DNA from: Cytophagales bacterium
Lineage (GTDB): Bacteria > Bacteroidota > Bacteroidia > Cytophagales > Cyclobacteriaceae
Direction: 5' to 3'
Length of the DNA: 64,000 bases
NCBI GenBank assembly: GCA_017303795.1
Contig: JAFLBR010000005.1
Coordinates: 292,364 to 356,363 of the forward strand
Under the pieces are notes generated by a model. The model did not search any database and was not told the origin of the DNA. It saw only the letters and a list, made by a program, of their open reading frames with translations. The translations under genes were made by a program, and so were the position numbers. Positions 37,772 to 46,055 of this stretch are shown one piece after another (position 1 is the first letter of the stretch; the number at the start of each line of letters is the position of its first letter).

Positions 37772-37779
37772 GATTGCGA

Positions 37780-37827
37780 AAGGTTTACAACCTTTCTCTG
37801 CGAAAGCATTAAAAGGTTGTAAACCTT
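37780..37827. repeat. paired palindromes, AAGGTT family
   Basis: aaggtttacaacctt (37780-37794) and its exact reverse complement aaggttgtaaacctt (37813-37827), together a large hairpin just after the GH144-like gene. The right arm supplies the stop codon of the convergent small gene. A related pair lies at 42603-42651. Confidence 0.65.
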
Positions 37828-38122
37828 AGTTGCGTTGCAACAACTCACTCACAATCTCATCCCACTCTTCCTTCAACGAAACTTTCGGCATTTTACGATT
37901 AGCGCGATGATACCAATATTGTGCATTGCTGGTGTCGCCTTCCACCCGATGTAAATAAGCGTGTATCCACGACCCATCGGGTGTGTGAACATCTTGCGCC
38001 AGATTGTGCGCTTGCTCCCAATCGCCTTTAGCTTCGTGCCACAAGGCTTGTAACAGAACAGCAACCAATGGTGGTTGCTGTTGATTAAGAGAATTTTTAA
38101 ATTCGGTTAAAGTCAAAATCAT
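37826..38122 (-). CDS. small conserved protein of unknown function
   Basis: 98 residues, helical, with a Trp-rich middle (ALWHEAKGDWEQAHNLAQ, SWIHAYLHRVEGD, AQYWYHRANRKMP). The pattern is TPR-like (paired helices), suggesting a single repeat-type helical hairpin. No signal peptide. Convergent with the GH144-like gene; its stop codon lies inside the palindromic repeat. Confidence 0.7.
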   Translation of the reverse strand: MILTLTEFKNSLNQQQPPLVAVLLQALWHEAKGDWEQAHNLAQDVHTPDGSWIHAYLHRVEGDTSNAQYWYHRANRKMPKVSLKEEWDEIVSELLQRN

Positions 38123-38139
38123 TCGGGTTGGTAAAGATC

Positions 38140-38173
38140 AGGTGTCAAGACGGCTTCGAGCCGTCAGACACCT
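38140..38173. repeat. hairpin of the GACGGC family
   Basis: AGGTGTC-aa-GACGGC (38140-38154) pairs with GCCGTC-a-GACACCT (38160-38173) over a short ttcga loop. It is close to an inverted copy of the element at 3545-3581. It sits between two minus-strand genes and could act as a terminator, though the T run is poor on the needed side. Confidence 0.65.
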
Positions 38174-38182
38174 AAAAAAATT

Positions 38183-39181
38183 TTAATCTTTCTTAATTGG
38201 ATAATAAATTTCGGTTATCCATTTGGTAGTATCTTTTTCCAGCATGGGGTCGGTAACATAGACTTCTATAGGTGCACCATTCATAGTAAGTTTTTTGTAT
38301 TGCAGATACTGATCAAGTTCCATGTGCAGCGCCATCAGGTTATTGTAATCGCCTTTGTAAATTCCTTTTATCGTATTACCGCCTTCAAGTGTTTCAACTT
38401 TGTATTTGGCTGGCAACTTGGCATCAGCCGCAACAGGCATGGCACAAATCATATCCATCGATTCTTCCGTGTAAGCAGGATAAAGTGCGAATGGATAACC
38501 AGTAACCTCAACCTTTGCTTTCTTTAACATGGTTTCAAGTTCGCCATACATTTTTGCCATTTGTGCGCTTATAGCAACCGGATCTTTCGGACTCATGGTG
38601 TGCATCAAACCAACATAACTGATGGCTGGCAGATTTTCTTCCGTAATGGCATACGTAAATTTTGGTTTTGCTTCCGCGATAGTTTTGATTTTCTCAGATG
38701 CATAGTCAAACGATTTGGCAATCTCGCCTTTCATAAAAACATTAATCCAACGGCCAATCGGATTCATACCGGCATCGCTGTAAAAGTTGAGATTAAGTTT
38801 TGTGTTGTCGCCATCGGGTTCAAGGGCATAAAGTCCGGTAGCGGGATTACCACCAAAGTCCATTGCAATAGCAACTGATTTATCGGGAATAGTTTCAGTA
38901 AGTGTAATGGTTCCGGTTTCTAATACAGGCCCGTCCCAACTATACGAAGCTCCGGTTCCGGCTGTTTTTTCCGCATAGGTAATTTTCATTTCCGGATCCA
39001 GCGTGTTCCAGTATTGCCAGGTTTCCCAGCGTTTCAAATCATTAATTTCTTCGAACACTGCGCTGGCAGATGCTTGAATGGAAACACTTTTTGTTACCTC
39101 CAGTTTGCCCGGAAGTACAAAGCCAATCAACAGCAAGACCACTATAAGTCCTGCAAGAATGAATAAGATTTTCTTGATCAT
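38183..39181 (-). CDS. SRPBCC plus GyrI-like effector-binding protein, membrane-anchored
   Basis: 332 residues. An N-terminal helix (about 3-23), an SRPBCC/polyketide-cyclase-like domain (about 30-165, with SVSIQASASAVFEEINDLKRW), then a GyrI-like small-molecule domain (about 175-330, with FTYAITEENLPAISYVG). This fused form is frequent in Bacteroidota and may sense or carry a hydrophobic ligand; activity unknown. Separated from the next gene by the hairpin at 38140. Confidence 0.85.
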   Translation of the reverse strand: MIKKILFILAGLIVVLLLIGFVLPGKLEVTKSVSIQASASAVFEEINDLKRWETWQYWNTLDPEMKITYAEKTAGTGASYSWDGPVLETGTITLTETIPDKSVAIAMDFGGNPATGLYALEPDGDNTKLNLNFYSDAGMNPIGRWINVFMKGEIAKSFDYASEKIKTIAEAKPKFTYAITEENLPAISYVGLMHTMSPKDPVAISAQMAKMYGELETMLKKAKVEVTGYPFALYPAYTEESMDMICAMPVAADAKLPAKYKVETLEGGNTIKGIYKGDYNNLMALHMELDQYLQYKKLTMNGAPIEVYVTDPMLEKDTTKWITEIYYPIKKD

Positions 39182-39315
39182 CGGGTTTTGAGTTTGAGTT
39201 TTCAGGATTGTTTTTAAGCCGCTCCGAAGGTATTCAAATATTAAGGCATATAAAAGGTTGCTTATCTCTGAAAAATTTCAAATATTTAATTGTTCACACT
39301 AACCCTCTTTGCCTT

Positions 39316-39786
39316 ATGAGTCTGTTCACAAACCCAAATCGCATACCCGAAAACTACGGGTTAAAAATTGCCGGTGGCCTGATTGCTTTTTTTCTAATCA
39401 TGAAAGTAGCGGGACTGGCCCATATCTATGAGCTCCGCTTTTTGAATGTAATTATACAAGTAGGTGGAATTTATTTCGCCTTGAAAAAATTCAGAGAAAC
39501 GCACGATCAGCACATGAATTATTTCCGTGCGCTTGTTACGGGTGTGGCCACGGGTGCAGTTTCGTCTGTCATCTTTGCGTTGTTCCTGTTCATTTACCTT
39601 TCGGTAGATCCGGGCTTTATGCAGGATATTATTACAAACGAACCGATGGGCCGCTACCTTAACCCGTACATTACCTCATTCATGGTTGCGTTAGAGGGGC
39701 TTTTCTCAGGCTTGTTATTCACGTTCATCATCATCAACTATGTTAACACCGATGATGTAAACGAACCGCAGGGGGAGAGTAATTAA
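39316..39786 (+). CDS. DUF4199 membrane protein
   Basis: 156 residues from the ATG at 39316. Four membrane helices, a conserved FALKKFRETHDQHMNYFRALVTG-type loop after the second helix, and a polar tail. DUF4199 proteins are Bacteroidota inner-membrane proteins of unknown role. A longer TTG-started frame exists upstream but adds residues outside the family. Confidence 0.88.
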   Translation: MSLFTNPNRIPENYGLKIAGGLIAFFLIMKVAGLAHIYELRFLNVIIQVGGIYFALKKFRETHDQHMNYFRALVTGVATGAVSSVIFALFLFIYLSVDPGFMQDIITNEPMGRYLNPYITSFMVALEGLFSGLLFTFIIINYVNTDDVNEPQGESN

Positions 39787-39790
39787 TTTT

Positions 39791-39896
39791 TTAGTCCTTA
39801 GTTAATAGTCCTGAGTCTTTAGTAAATAGTTCTTAGCAGCAGTTGCTATCACTATGTACTAATGACTCAGGACTAAAGACTCAAGACTAAGTACTA
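39791..39896. repeat. long imperfect hairpin of AGTCCTnAGT units
   Basis: Left arm 39791-39834 is built of units like ttagtccttag and agtcctgagtctttagt. The right arm 39853-39896 is largely its reverse complement (about 20 of 23 matching over the best stretch). It sits between the convergent DUF4199 and fucosidase genes, where it could serve as a two-way terminator. Confidence 0.6.
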
Positions 39897-41201
39897 TTTC
39901 AATTCCAACTCAATCACAGTATCCACATCATTCATTTTGTCTTTCGGCACTTTGATGCTCAAGCCAAAATCATTCTCCTGAAATTTTAGCGGAGTTTTGT
40001 CCACAAACATTTTTGCGCTCACAACTTTCTTGCCCAGTTTGGGCAGCGTGAGTGTTTCGTCATGCCACTTTAAAATGTGAATGTAAACCTTATTGCCTTT
40101 TTGTGTGGTTACGCCCCAATCGCGTGGAGTAAGTGGGCCGCCTCGGGTTCCATAAATAGTTTCGCCATACTGCCGGGTCCATTCGCCCATTTGTTTTAGT
40201 AGTGCAACATGCTCCGGTTGAATTTTTCCGTTGGGCATTGGGCCAACGTTTAATAAGAAGTTTGCATCGTACCCTGCGCCTTTTACGAGATATTGAATCA
40301 GGTCTTTGATGCTTTTGTTTTTATCATCGCGTAAATTAAATCCCCAACTGTTGTTGATGGTTTCGCAAACCTCTTTGGGTAGCTCACCCACTTTTTGTTC
40401 AGGCGCAAAGCCGGTAGTGTTGTGGCCGGGTAAATCTTTTTCAAACATTTGAAAATCCTCACCTTCATACGGAGCTACATGGTGGTTGCTCCCTACCAGT
40501 GTGCCGGGTTGTAGTTTGTGAATCAACGAATAAGTTTGCGACAACCGCCATTCAGCATCTTTCTTATCCCACATGCCATCAAACCAGATACCACCTATAT
40601 CGCCATAGTTGGTTAATAGTTCGGTTAACTGCGTGTCCATGTAGTCGAGGTATTTATTCATGTCGCCCTTTTCTTCGCGACCGGTATAACCTGCCCCTGT
40701 GTTACCACGCGGGAAATAATCCGGGTGGCGCCAATCTAATTGCGAATGATAAAAGAATAGTTTAATGCCTTGTTTACGACATTCATCGGCTAACATTTTC
40801 AATACATCTTTCCCGTAAGGTGTACGTTTTACAATATTGTAATCCGAAACTTTCGAATCATACATGGCAAAACCATCGTGGTGTTTGCTGGTAATGGTAA
40901 TGTATTTCATGCCGGCATCTTTCGCCATCTGCACCCATTCTGTGGGATTGAAATCAACGGGGTTAAAAAATGCAGGAAGTTTTTCATACGTTTTAATCGG
41001 AATCTGTTGGTTGTTCATTACCCACTCGCCATCGCCCAACACACTGTAAACGCCCCAATGGATAAATAATCCGAACCGCGCATCCTGAAACCACTCGCGG
41101 TTTTTCAGGTTTTCGGGTGTAGGCGTGTATTTTTTTTCCTGGGCTTGCGCGATTGTTAAGGCAGCAACAACGGCAACAACAAGTAATGATAATTTTTTCA
41201 T
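39894..41201 (-). CDS. alpha-L-fucosidase, GH29
   Basis: 435 residues with a signal peptide (ending ALTIAQAQ). GH29 motifs: WFQDARFGLFIHWGVYSV, ITSKHHDGFAMYDSKVSDYN, and the nucleophile Asp in GGIWFDGMWD near 215. The final beta-sandwich (about 335-435) is present. The secreted enzyme removes alpha-L-fucose from glycans. No other glycan-utilisation gene is directly adjacent, apart from the GH144-like gene 2 kb away. Confidence 0.95.
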   Translation of the reverse strand: MKKLSLLVVAVVAALTIAQAQEKKYTPTPENLKNREWFQDARFGLFIHWGVYSVLGDGEWVMNNQQIPIKTYEKLPAFFNPVDFNPTEWVQMAKDAGMKYITITSKHHDGFAMYDSKVSDYNIVKRTPYGKDVLKMLADECRKQGIKLFFYHSQLDWRHPDYFPRGNTGAGYTGREEKGDMNKYLDYMDTQLTELLTNYGDIGGIWFDGMWDKKDAEWRLSQTYSLIHKLQPGTLVGSNHHVAPYEGEDFQMFEKDLPGHNTTGFAPEQKVGELPKEVCETINNSWGFNLRDDKNKSIKDLIQYLVKGAGYDANFLLNVGPMPNGKIQPEHVALLKQMGEWTRQYGETIYGTRGGPLTPRDWGVTTQKGNKVYIHILKWHDETLTLPKLGKKVVSAKMFVDKTPLKFQENDFGLSIKVPKDKMNDVDTVIELELK

Positions 41202-41274
41202 GTGAAGCGGTATTTATAACTTTCCAAAATCTATCAGAACTTAACGGATTTAACAAGCTTTTTTACTTATAACC

Positions 41275-42588
41275 ATGCGACACGAACCCATCGGCAAAGA
41301 ACTTTTCACTGCAAACCGTAAAAGATTAATCAGTAAACTAAAACCTGGTTCGCTTGCGGTGTTTAATTCTAACGATGTTATGCCCAGCAATGCCGATGGC
41401 GTGTTGGGTTACATTCAAAACAGCGATTTGTATTACTTAACGGGTATCCACCAGGAAGAAAGTATGCTGGTGATTTGCCCCGGTTTCCCGGATAAAAAAT
41501 ATCGTGAGGTACTTTTTTTGCGCGAACCCAACGAGTTACTGGAAAAGTGGGAAGGCCATAAGCTAACCAAGAAAGAAGCCACCGAAATTTCAGGTGTTGA
41601 AACGGTAGTTTGGGTTTCAGGCTTCGAAAAACTTTTTCATCACATGATGACGATGGGTGGCGTAGAGCAGGTTTATCTCAATACGAACGAACACTATCGC
41701 TCGGAGGTAATTGTACAAAGTCGCGATGCGCGTTTTATTGAATGGAGCAGAAAGACTTATCCTTTGCATACCTATAGTCGTGTTGCTCCGATAATGGCCG
41801 AGTTACGCAGAGTAAAACAGCCGCGTGAGTTAGACTTATTACAAAAGGCGTGCGACATTACCGAGTGTGGATTCAGGCGCGTGTTGAAGTACGTGCGGCC
41901 CGGTGTAATGGAATATGAAATTGAAGCTGAATTTGTGCACGAGTTTAAACGCTTGGGTTCAAAAGGTTTTGCTTATCCGCCTATCATTGCTTCGGGCGTT
42001 AACAATGTTATACTTCATTATGTAGAGAATAGCCGCCAATGCCATGCTGGCGATTTAATCTTATTAGATGTAGCAGCCGAATATGCCAACTACAATGCGG
42101 ATATGACACGTACCATACCGGTAAGTGGTAAGTTTACCGCTCGCCAAAAGGAAGTGTACAATGCTGTGCTGCGGATTAAGCGGCAGGCTGCAAAGTTGTT
42201 AAAGCCGGGAGTTGTTTACTTTGAATACCAGAAAGAAATTGAAAAATTAATGGAAGCAGAATTGCTGAAGTTAAAGCTGATCGACAAAACCGATATCAAA
42301 AACCAAAACCTGGATAGTCCGGCCTTTAAAAAATATTTTTATCATGGTACTTCGCACATGCTGGGGCTGGATGTACATGATGTGGGGAACATGCATGCTA
42401 AAGTTGCGGTTGGTTCGGTGTGGACCATTGAACCGGGCATCTATATTAAAGAAGAAGGTTTTGGTGTGCGGCTAGAGAATAATGTGGTGATTGGTAAGAG
42501 TAAAAACTTCGATCTGATGCAGAACATTCCGATTGAAGTGGAGGAGATAGAGGAAATTATGAATAGTAAAAAGAAAAGTAGGCAGTAA
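41275..42588 (+). CDS. pepP: Xaa-Pro aminopeptidase (aminopeptidase P family)
   Basis: 437 residues. An N-terminal AMP_N domain (about 6-140) and a pita-bread peptidase domain (about 175-425). The two-metal ligands can be seen: D and D in LLDVAAEYANYNADMTRT, H in YHGTSHMLGLDVHD, E in WTIEPGIYIKEEG and E in GVRLENNVVI. It removes the first residue before proline. Cytosolic. Followed by palindromic repeats. Confidence 0.93.
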   Translation: MRHEPIGKELFTANRKRLISKLKPGSLAVFNSNDVMPSNADGVLGYIQNSDLYYLTGIHQEESMLVICPGFPDKKYREVLFLREPNELLEKWEGHKLTKKEATEISGVETVVWVSGFEKLFHHMMTMGGVEQVYLNTNEHYRSEVIVQSRDARFIEWSRKTYPLHTYSRVAPIMAELRRVKQPRELDLLQKACDITECGFRRVLKYVRPGVMEYEIEAEFVHEFKRLGSKGFAYPPIIASGVNNVILHYVENSRQCHAGDLILLDVAAEYANYNADMTRTIPVSGKFTARQKEVYNAVLRIKRQAAKLLKPGVVYFEYQKEIEKLMEAELLKLKLIDKTDIKNQNLDSPAFKKYFYHGTSHMLGLDVHDVGNMHAKVAVGSVWTIEPGIYIKEEGFGVRLENNVVIGKSKNFDLMQNIPIEVEEIEEIMNSKKKSRQ

Positions 42589-42602
42589 GCAGGCGGCTAA
42601 AT

Positions 42603-42651
42603 AGGTTGGCAACCTTTTTAATCGGAGTAAAATAAAGGTTGTCAACCTTAG
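42603..42651. repeat. paired palindromes, AAGGTT family
   Basis: aggttggcaaccttttt (42603-42619) and aaaggttgtcaaccttag (42634-42651) are inverted to each other and related to the pair at 37780-37827. They follow the pepP stop and probably form a hairpin in the mRNA end. Confidence 0.6.
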
Positions 42652-42679
42652 CTGCTGCTTACCATTGATAAACTTGAAT

Positions 42680-43471
42680 ATGAAAAAAATTACTTTAGTT
42701 CTATTGATTACTGCTTTGACAATCCTCGCGCAGGCGCACGAGTTCTGGTTGCTACCCAAGAAATTTCGCTATAAAGCGGGAGAAGAAATTAAAATTGATT
42801 TAATGGTAGGCGAGGGCTTTGAAGGTGAGTTCTGGGATTTGAAACGACACAAAGTCGAGAAACTGGAATTGCATCGACTTAATGGCGTAAAAGAGCTGAC
42901 CAAAGAAGTAAAACCAACTGAAGGCAACAACCTTATTTTTAAAACTGATTTAGGCGGCACCTATTTGTTTACTTTAAAGAGTAACGATGCTTACATTGAA
43001 TTAGAAGGAAAAGAATTTAATGCCTACCTGGAAGAAGATGGTCTCGACTATATTTTAGATCAACGAAAAAAATCCAACTCGCTCGGTAACAAATCAACCG
43101 AGTATTATACGCGCTTTGCCAAGTTGCTGGTGCAAAGTGGCGACCGTACTGACAATACCTTTAAAAAAGTGGTGGGTTTGAAATATGAAATCGTGCCGGA
43201 ACAAAATCCATACGATTTGAAAGTTGGTGATTACCTGACCTGTAAAGTTTTGTACGAGGGCAAGCCTGCTCCGCATACATTAGTTAAAGTTTGGAACCGC
43301 GTGCGCGATACTTCCTTTATGCAAAACATCTATACCGAAAATGATGGCACCATTCGCTTTCCGATAAGTACTTCTGGTCCCTGGATGGTGAGCAGTGTAA
43401 GAATGATTTCTTCAGAAAAGGAAGGTGCGGAGTATCACAGCTTGTGGGCAAGTTTGGTTTTTGGGATTTAA
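42680..43471 (+). CDS. DUF4198 secreted protein
   Basis: 263 residues with a signal peptide; the mature chain begins AHEFWLLPKKFRYKAGEEI, the DUF4198 hallmark with the early histidine. Two beta-sandwich halves. DUF4198 proteins are often near metal-uptake receptors and may bind metal ions, but no receptor gene is adjacent. An upstream TTG adds five residues with no benefit. Confidence 0.88.
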   Translation: MKKITLVLLITALTILAQAHEFWLLPKKFRYKAGEEIKIDLMVGEGFEGEFWDLKRHKVEKLELHRLNGVKELTKEVKPTEGNNLIFKTDLGGTYLFTLKSNDAYIELEGKEFNAYLEEDGLDYILDQRKKSNSLGNKSTEYYTRFAKLLVQSGDRTDNTFKKVVGLKYEIVPEQNPYDLKVGDYLTCKVLYEGKPAPHTLVKVWNRVRDTSFMQNIYTENDGTIRFPISTSGPWMVSSVRMISSEKEGAEYHSLWASLVFGI

Positions 43472-43499
43472 AAAACGCCACAGATTCTCAGATTTAATT

Positions 43500-43925
43500 A
43501 TGAGTGAAATCAAAAATTCAAATCAAGCCCCCGAACCCGTTGGTTCGTACCCGCACGCGCGCAAAGTGGGTAACTTACTTTTTCTTTCTGGAGTTGGGCC
43601 GCGTAAGCGTGGGTCTAAAGAAATACCCGGTGTAACCTTGGATGAAAACCGGAACATTGTGGCGTATAACATAGAAGAACAATGTCATTCGGTTTTTCAG
43701 AATGTAAAATTTGTGTTGGAAGCTTCTGGCTCGCGTTGGGAAAATCTGGTGGATGTAACCGTTTACCTCACCAATATGAAAAACGACTTTGCTACCTTTA
43801 ATAAGATTTATGCGCAGTATTTTCCAAATCCGGAAACACAACCTTGCCGCACCACGGTAGAGATAAATGCATTACCTACACCAATTGCGATTGAGTTGAA
43901 GTGCATAGCTGTTTTGGAGAGTTAA
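43500..43925 (+). CDS. RidA-family protein
   Basis: 141 residues, RidA/YjgF fold. SYPHARKVGNLLFLSGVGP, CHSVFQNVKFVLEASGSRWEN, VTVYLTNMKNDF and PCRTTVEINALP-TPIAIELKCIA. The RidA arginine is present in PCRTTVEI. Some relatives are 2-aminomuconate deaminases; the glutamate and arginine pattern here suits an active deaminase of reactive imines, but substrate specificity is not clear. Start at 43500; a longer frame overlaps the previous gene. Confidence 0.9.
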   Translation: MSEIKNSNQAPEPVGSYPHARKVGNLLFLSGVGPRKRGSKEIPGVTLDENRNIVAYNIEEQCHSVFQNVKFVLEASGSRWENLVDVTVYLTNMKNDFATFNKIYAQYFPNPETQPCRTTVEINALPTPIAIELKCIAVLES

Positions 43926-43946
43926 AAAATTTGTACCTTTAAGGTT

Positions 43947-44528
43947 ATGGAGACCATTGTTTTAAAAGATGAGTTTACATCGCGGCTGACGGATGAACAG
44001 TTCTTTTGGTTCTGTCAACAAAACAAAGATCAACGCATTGAACGGAATAGTAATCACGAAATAATTATTATGAGTCCGGTTACTTCCAGGTCTGGTAATC
44101 ACAGTGGTGAAATTTTCAGGCAACTAGCTAATTGGTCCGTTTCAAACGGAAAAGGAATTCATTTTGATTCTTCAACTGGTTTTACCTTGCCTGATAAGTC
44201 TGTTTTTTCTCCTGATGCCTCCTGGATATCAAATGATAGTTGGAACGCATTAACAGAAGAAGACAAAGATCGGTTTGCTCCCGTTTGTCCTGATTTTGTA
44301 ATAGAAGTTAGGTCAAAAACAGATTCGCTTGATGATCTTAAAATGAAAATGGAATTATGGTTGCAGAATGGCTCGCAGTTAGCATGGCTTATTGATCCCA
44401 GAGAAAAAACATCGTATTTATATCACCCCAAAAAATCTGTTGAGATAATAAAAGGTTTAGATAAGAAATTAATAGGTGAAGGCCCCGTTAGTGGCTTTGT
44501 TCTTGACTTATCGCTCTTACGGTTTTAA
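43947..44528 (+). CDS. Uma2-family protein (DUF820, PD-(D/E)XK fold)
   Basis: 193 residues. Typical Uma2 blocks: LTDEQFFWFCQQNKDQRIER, SGNHSGEIFRQLANWSV, GFTLPDKSVFSPDASWIS and CPDFVIEVRSKTDSLDDL with a restriction-nuclease-like acidic pattern. Annotated as putative endonucleases, but function is unproven. Convergent with and overlapping the IscA-type gene by 4 bases. Confidence 0.88.
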   Translation: METIVLKDEFTSRLTDEQFFWFCQQNKDQRIERNSNHEIIIMSPVTSRSGNHSGEIFRQLANWSVSNGKGIHFDSSTGFTLPDKSVFSPDASWISNDSWNALTEEDKDRFAPVCPDFVIEVRSKTDSLDDLKMKMELWLQNGSQLAWLIDPREKTSYLYHPKKSVEIIKGLDKKLIGEGPVSGFVLDLSLLRF

Positions 44529-44851
44529 ACCGAAAAACTCTCACCACAACCGCACGTACGCGAAGCATTCGGGTTGATGAATTGAAATCCTTTTCCATTC
44601 AAGCCATCGGTAAAGTCGAGCGTAGTACCTAACAAGTAGAGTAAACTCTTTTTATCGACAAGAATTTTTACCCCACGGTCTTCAAACACCTGATCTACCG
44701 GATTAATCTGATCGTCAAAACCTAAATCGTACATCAGCCCAGAACAGCCGCCACCTTTTACAGATACGCGAATGTTGTGGTTATCGGTTTTGCCTTCTTC
44801 CTTGCGAAGGTTTATAATTCTTTCTTTTGCTTTTTCGGTTACGGTAATCAT
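44525..44851 (-). CDS. A-type iron-sulfur carrier (IscA/SufA/ErpA family)
   Basis: 108 residues. Conserved cysteines in GGGCSGLMYDLGF and the C-terminal SRTCGCGESF, the usual three ligands for the Fe-S cluster. It passes clusters to target enzymes. No other suf or isc genes are adjacent. Four bases downstream of the upstream hypothetical gene's stop, so probably co-transcribed with it. Confidence 0.95.
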   Translation of the reverse strand: MITVTEKAKERIINLRKEEGKTDNHNIRVSVKGGGCSGLMYDLGFDDQINPVDQVFEDRGVKILVDKKSLLYLLGTTLDFTDGLNGKGFQFINPNASRTCGCGESFSV

Positions 44852-44854
44852 AGC

Positions 44855-45277
44855 TTATGATACTGGATTTAATACAACACTAAACACAGTAATTGTGTTC
44901 CGGTCGCGTCCATAATATAATTTCTCTAAGGCATCCAGAATATTGCTGGCGCGAAAGTAAGAAGTGTGCAACTCACGTTCGGTATTGGCCACCCACTGAA
45001 TGGTGTATGAGTTTTCTTTCTCTTTATAACTCTGCACATAATCCCACATTTTTTTCAGGGCATCTACTTTTTCGGCCCCGGTTTCGGAGCGAAAAAGGAA
45101 AGATTGATTATGGCGAGGATTAAGGGTAATCAAATCCAACTTGGTTTTGCCATCCAGCAAACTGTATTCAAAAATAAGATCGCTGGAGCGCAGGCCCAGA
45201 TAATCCTTTATCTGTTGCTGGATTCGGGCTGCCTCTACGTGGGCATCGCTGTTCGATTCGATTGTAATTTTTGGCAT
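44855..45277 (-). CDS. conserved protein of unknown function
   Basis: 140 residues from the ATG at 45277 (PKITIESNSDAHVEAARIQQ); a longer frame extends upstream over the divergent methylmalonyl-CoA epimerase gene's leader and is unlikely. Alpha/beta composition with a KITIES first strand and final NTITVFSVVL strand. It precedes the IscA-type gene by 3 bases. No family recognised. Confidence 0.7.
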   Translation of the reverse strand: MPKITIESNSDAHVEAARIQQQIKDYLGLRSSDLIFEYSLLDGKTKLDLITLNPRHNQSFLFRSETGAEKVDALKKMWDYVQSYKEKENSYTIQWVANTERELHTSYFRASNILDALEKLYYGRDRNTITVFSVVLNPVS

Positions 45278-45358
45278 TTCGGATTTAAAACTTTCGTAAA
45301 GCGTGAAAAGTTTCCAACTTATCGTCAAAATTAACAAAATCGGGTTAACAAAGACATT

Positions 45359-45760
45359 ATGAAAAAACTGGAACATATCGGTATAGCAGTAAAAGACCTT
45401 GATGCGGCTAATGCTTTGTTTGCCAAACTTTTTGGCAGGGCACATTATAAAATTGAAGAAGTTGAAAAAGAAGGTGTGCGCACTTCGTTTTTCGATCTGG
45501 GCAATGTAAAAATTGAATTGGTTGCCGCTACCCGGTCCGATTCGGCCATTGCTAAGTTTATTGAAAAGCGTGGGGAAGGCTTGCATCATCTCGCCTTCGA
45601 ATCGGAAGGGATTGAAACCGAAATGCAAGAATTGAAAGCGAAGGAGTTTACGTTGTTATCAGAAAAACCATTTGCGGGCGCGGATAATAAAAACGTGGCG
45701 TTTATTCATCCCAAAACAACCAACCATGTGTTGATAGAACTTTGTCAGGAGCGCGAATAA
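45359..45760 (+). CDS. mce: methylmalonyl-CoA epimerase
   Basis: 133 residues, VOC (glyoxalase) fold with two beta-alpha-beta-beta-beta modules. Metal ligands visible: H6 in KKLEHIGIAV, the histidine pair in GEGLHHLAFE and a C-terminal Glu in VLIELCQE. Catalyses the 2-epimerisation of methylmalonyl-CoA in propionate metabolism. The mutase subunits are not adjacent. Confidence 0.92.
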   Translation: MKKLEHIGIAVKDLDAANALFAKLFGRAHYKIEEVEKEGVRTSFFDLGNVKIELVAATRSDSAIAKFIEKRGEGLHHLAFESEGIETEMQELKAKEFTLLSEKPFAGADNKNVAFIHPKTTNHVLIELCQERE

Positions 45761-45782
45761 ATTTTAAACCTTTGCGCGAAAC

Positions 45783-45941
45783 TTAGAATTTCATTTTAGG
45801 ATGCGCGTTGCGTCCGTACTGAATATCATTATAATACTTCTGCTTGCGTTTTCCTTCTTTAGTTTCGTAGTAGGCTTTTGGTGTAGCACACGCACTCAGC
45901 ATCAGTATGGCCACTGTAAATAATGCAAGTTTCTGTTTCAT
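45783..45941 (-). CDS. very small lipoprotein
   Basis: 52 residues from the ATG at 45941: signal peptide with lipobox (MLSAC, C18), then a short basic, Tyr-rich chain (YYETKEGKRKQKYYNDIQYG). It is typical of tiny Bacteroidota lipoproteins of unknown role. It converges on the mce gene with 22 bases between stops. Confidence 0.65.
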   Translation of the reverse strand: MKQKLALFTVAILMLSACATPKAYYETKEGKRKQKYYNDIQYGRNAHPKMKF

Positions 45942-46007
45942 AGCTTCAGCATTTTGAAGCTTAATACACACATGACCTTCGGTGGTGGTGAAATGCAGGG
46001 CAAGTAG

Positions 46008-46015
46008 TATTTTTG
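46008..46015 (+). promoter_or_regulatory. -7 promoter element of thiL
   Basis: TATTTTTG, a full TAnnTTTG match, 40 bases before the thiL ATG. No clear -33 TTTG. No TPP riboswitch pattern is seen in this leader. Confidence 0.4.
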
Positions 46016-46055
46016 CCGGATAAATGAACAATCATGCCGGTTAACGGCACTTACC

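Noticed and set aside
45942-46055. Possible TPP riboswitch before thiL
   Set aside because: The conserved CUGAGA and ACCUGAU blocks are absent.
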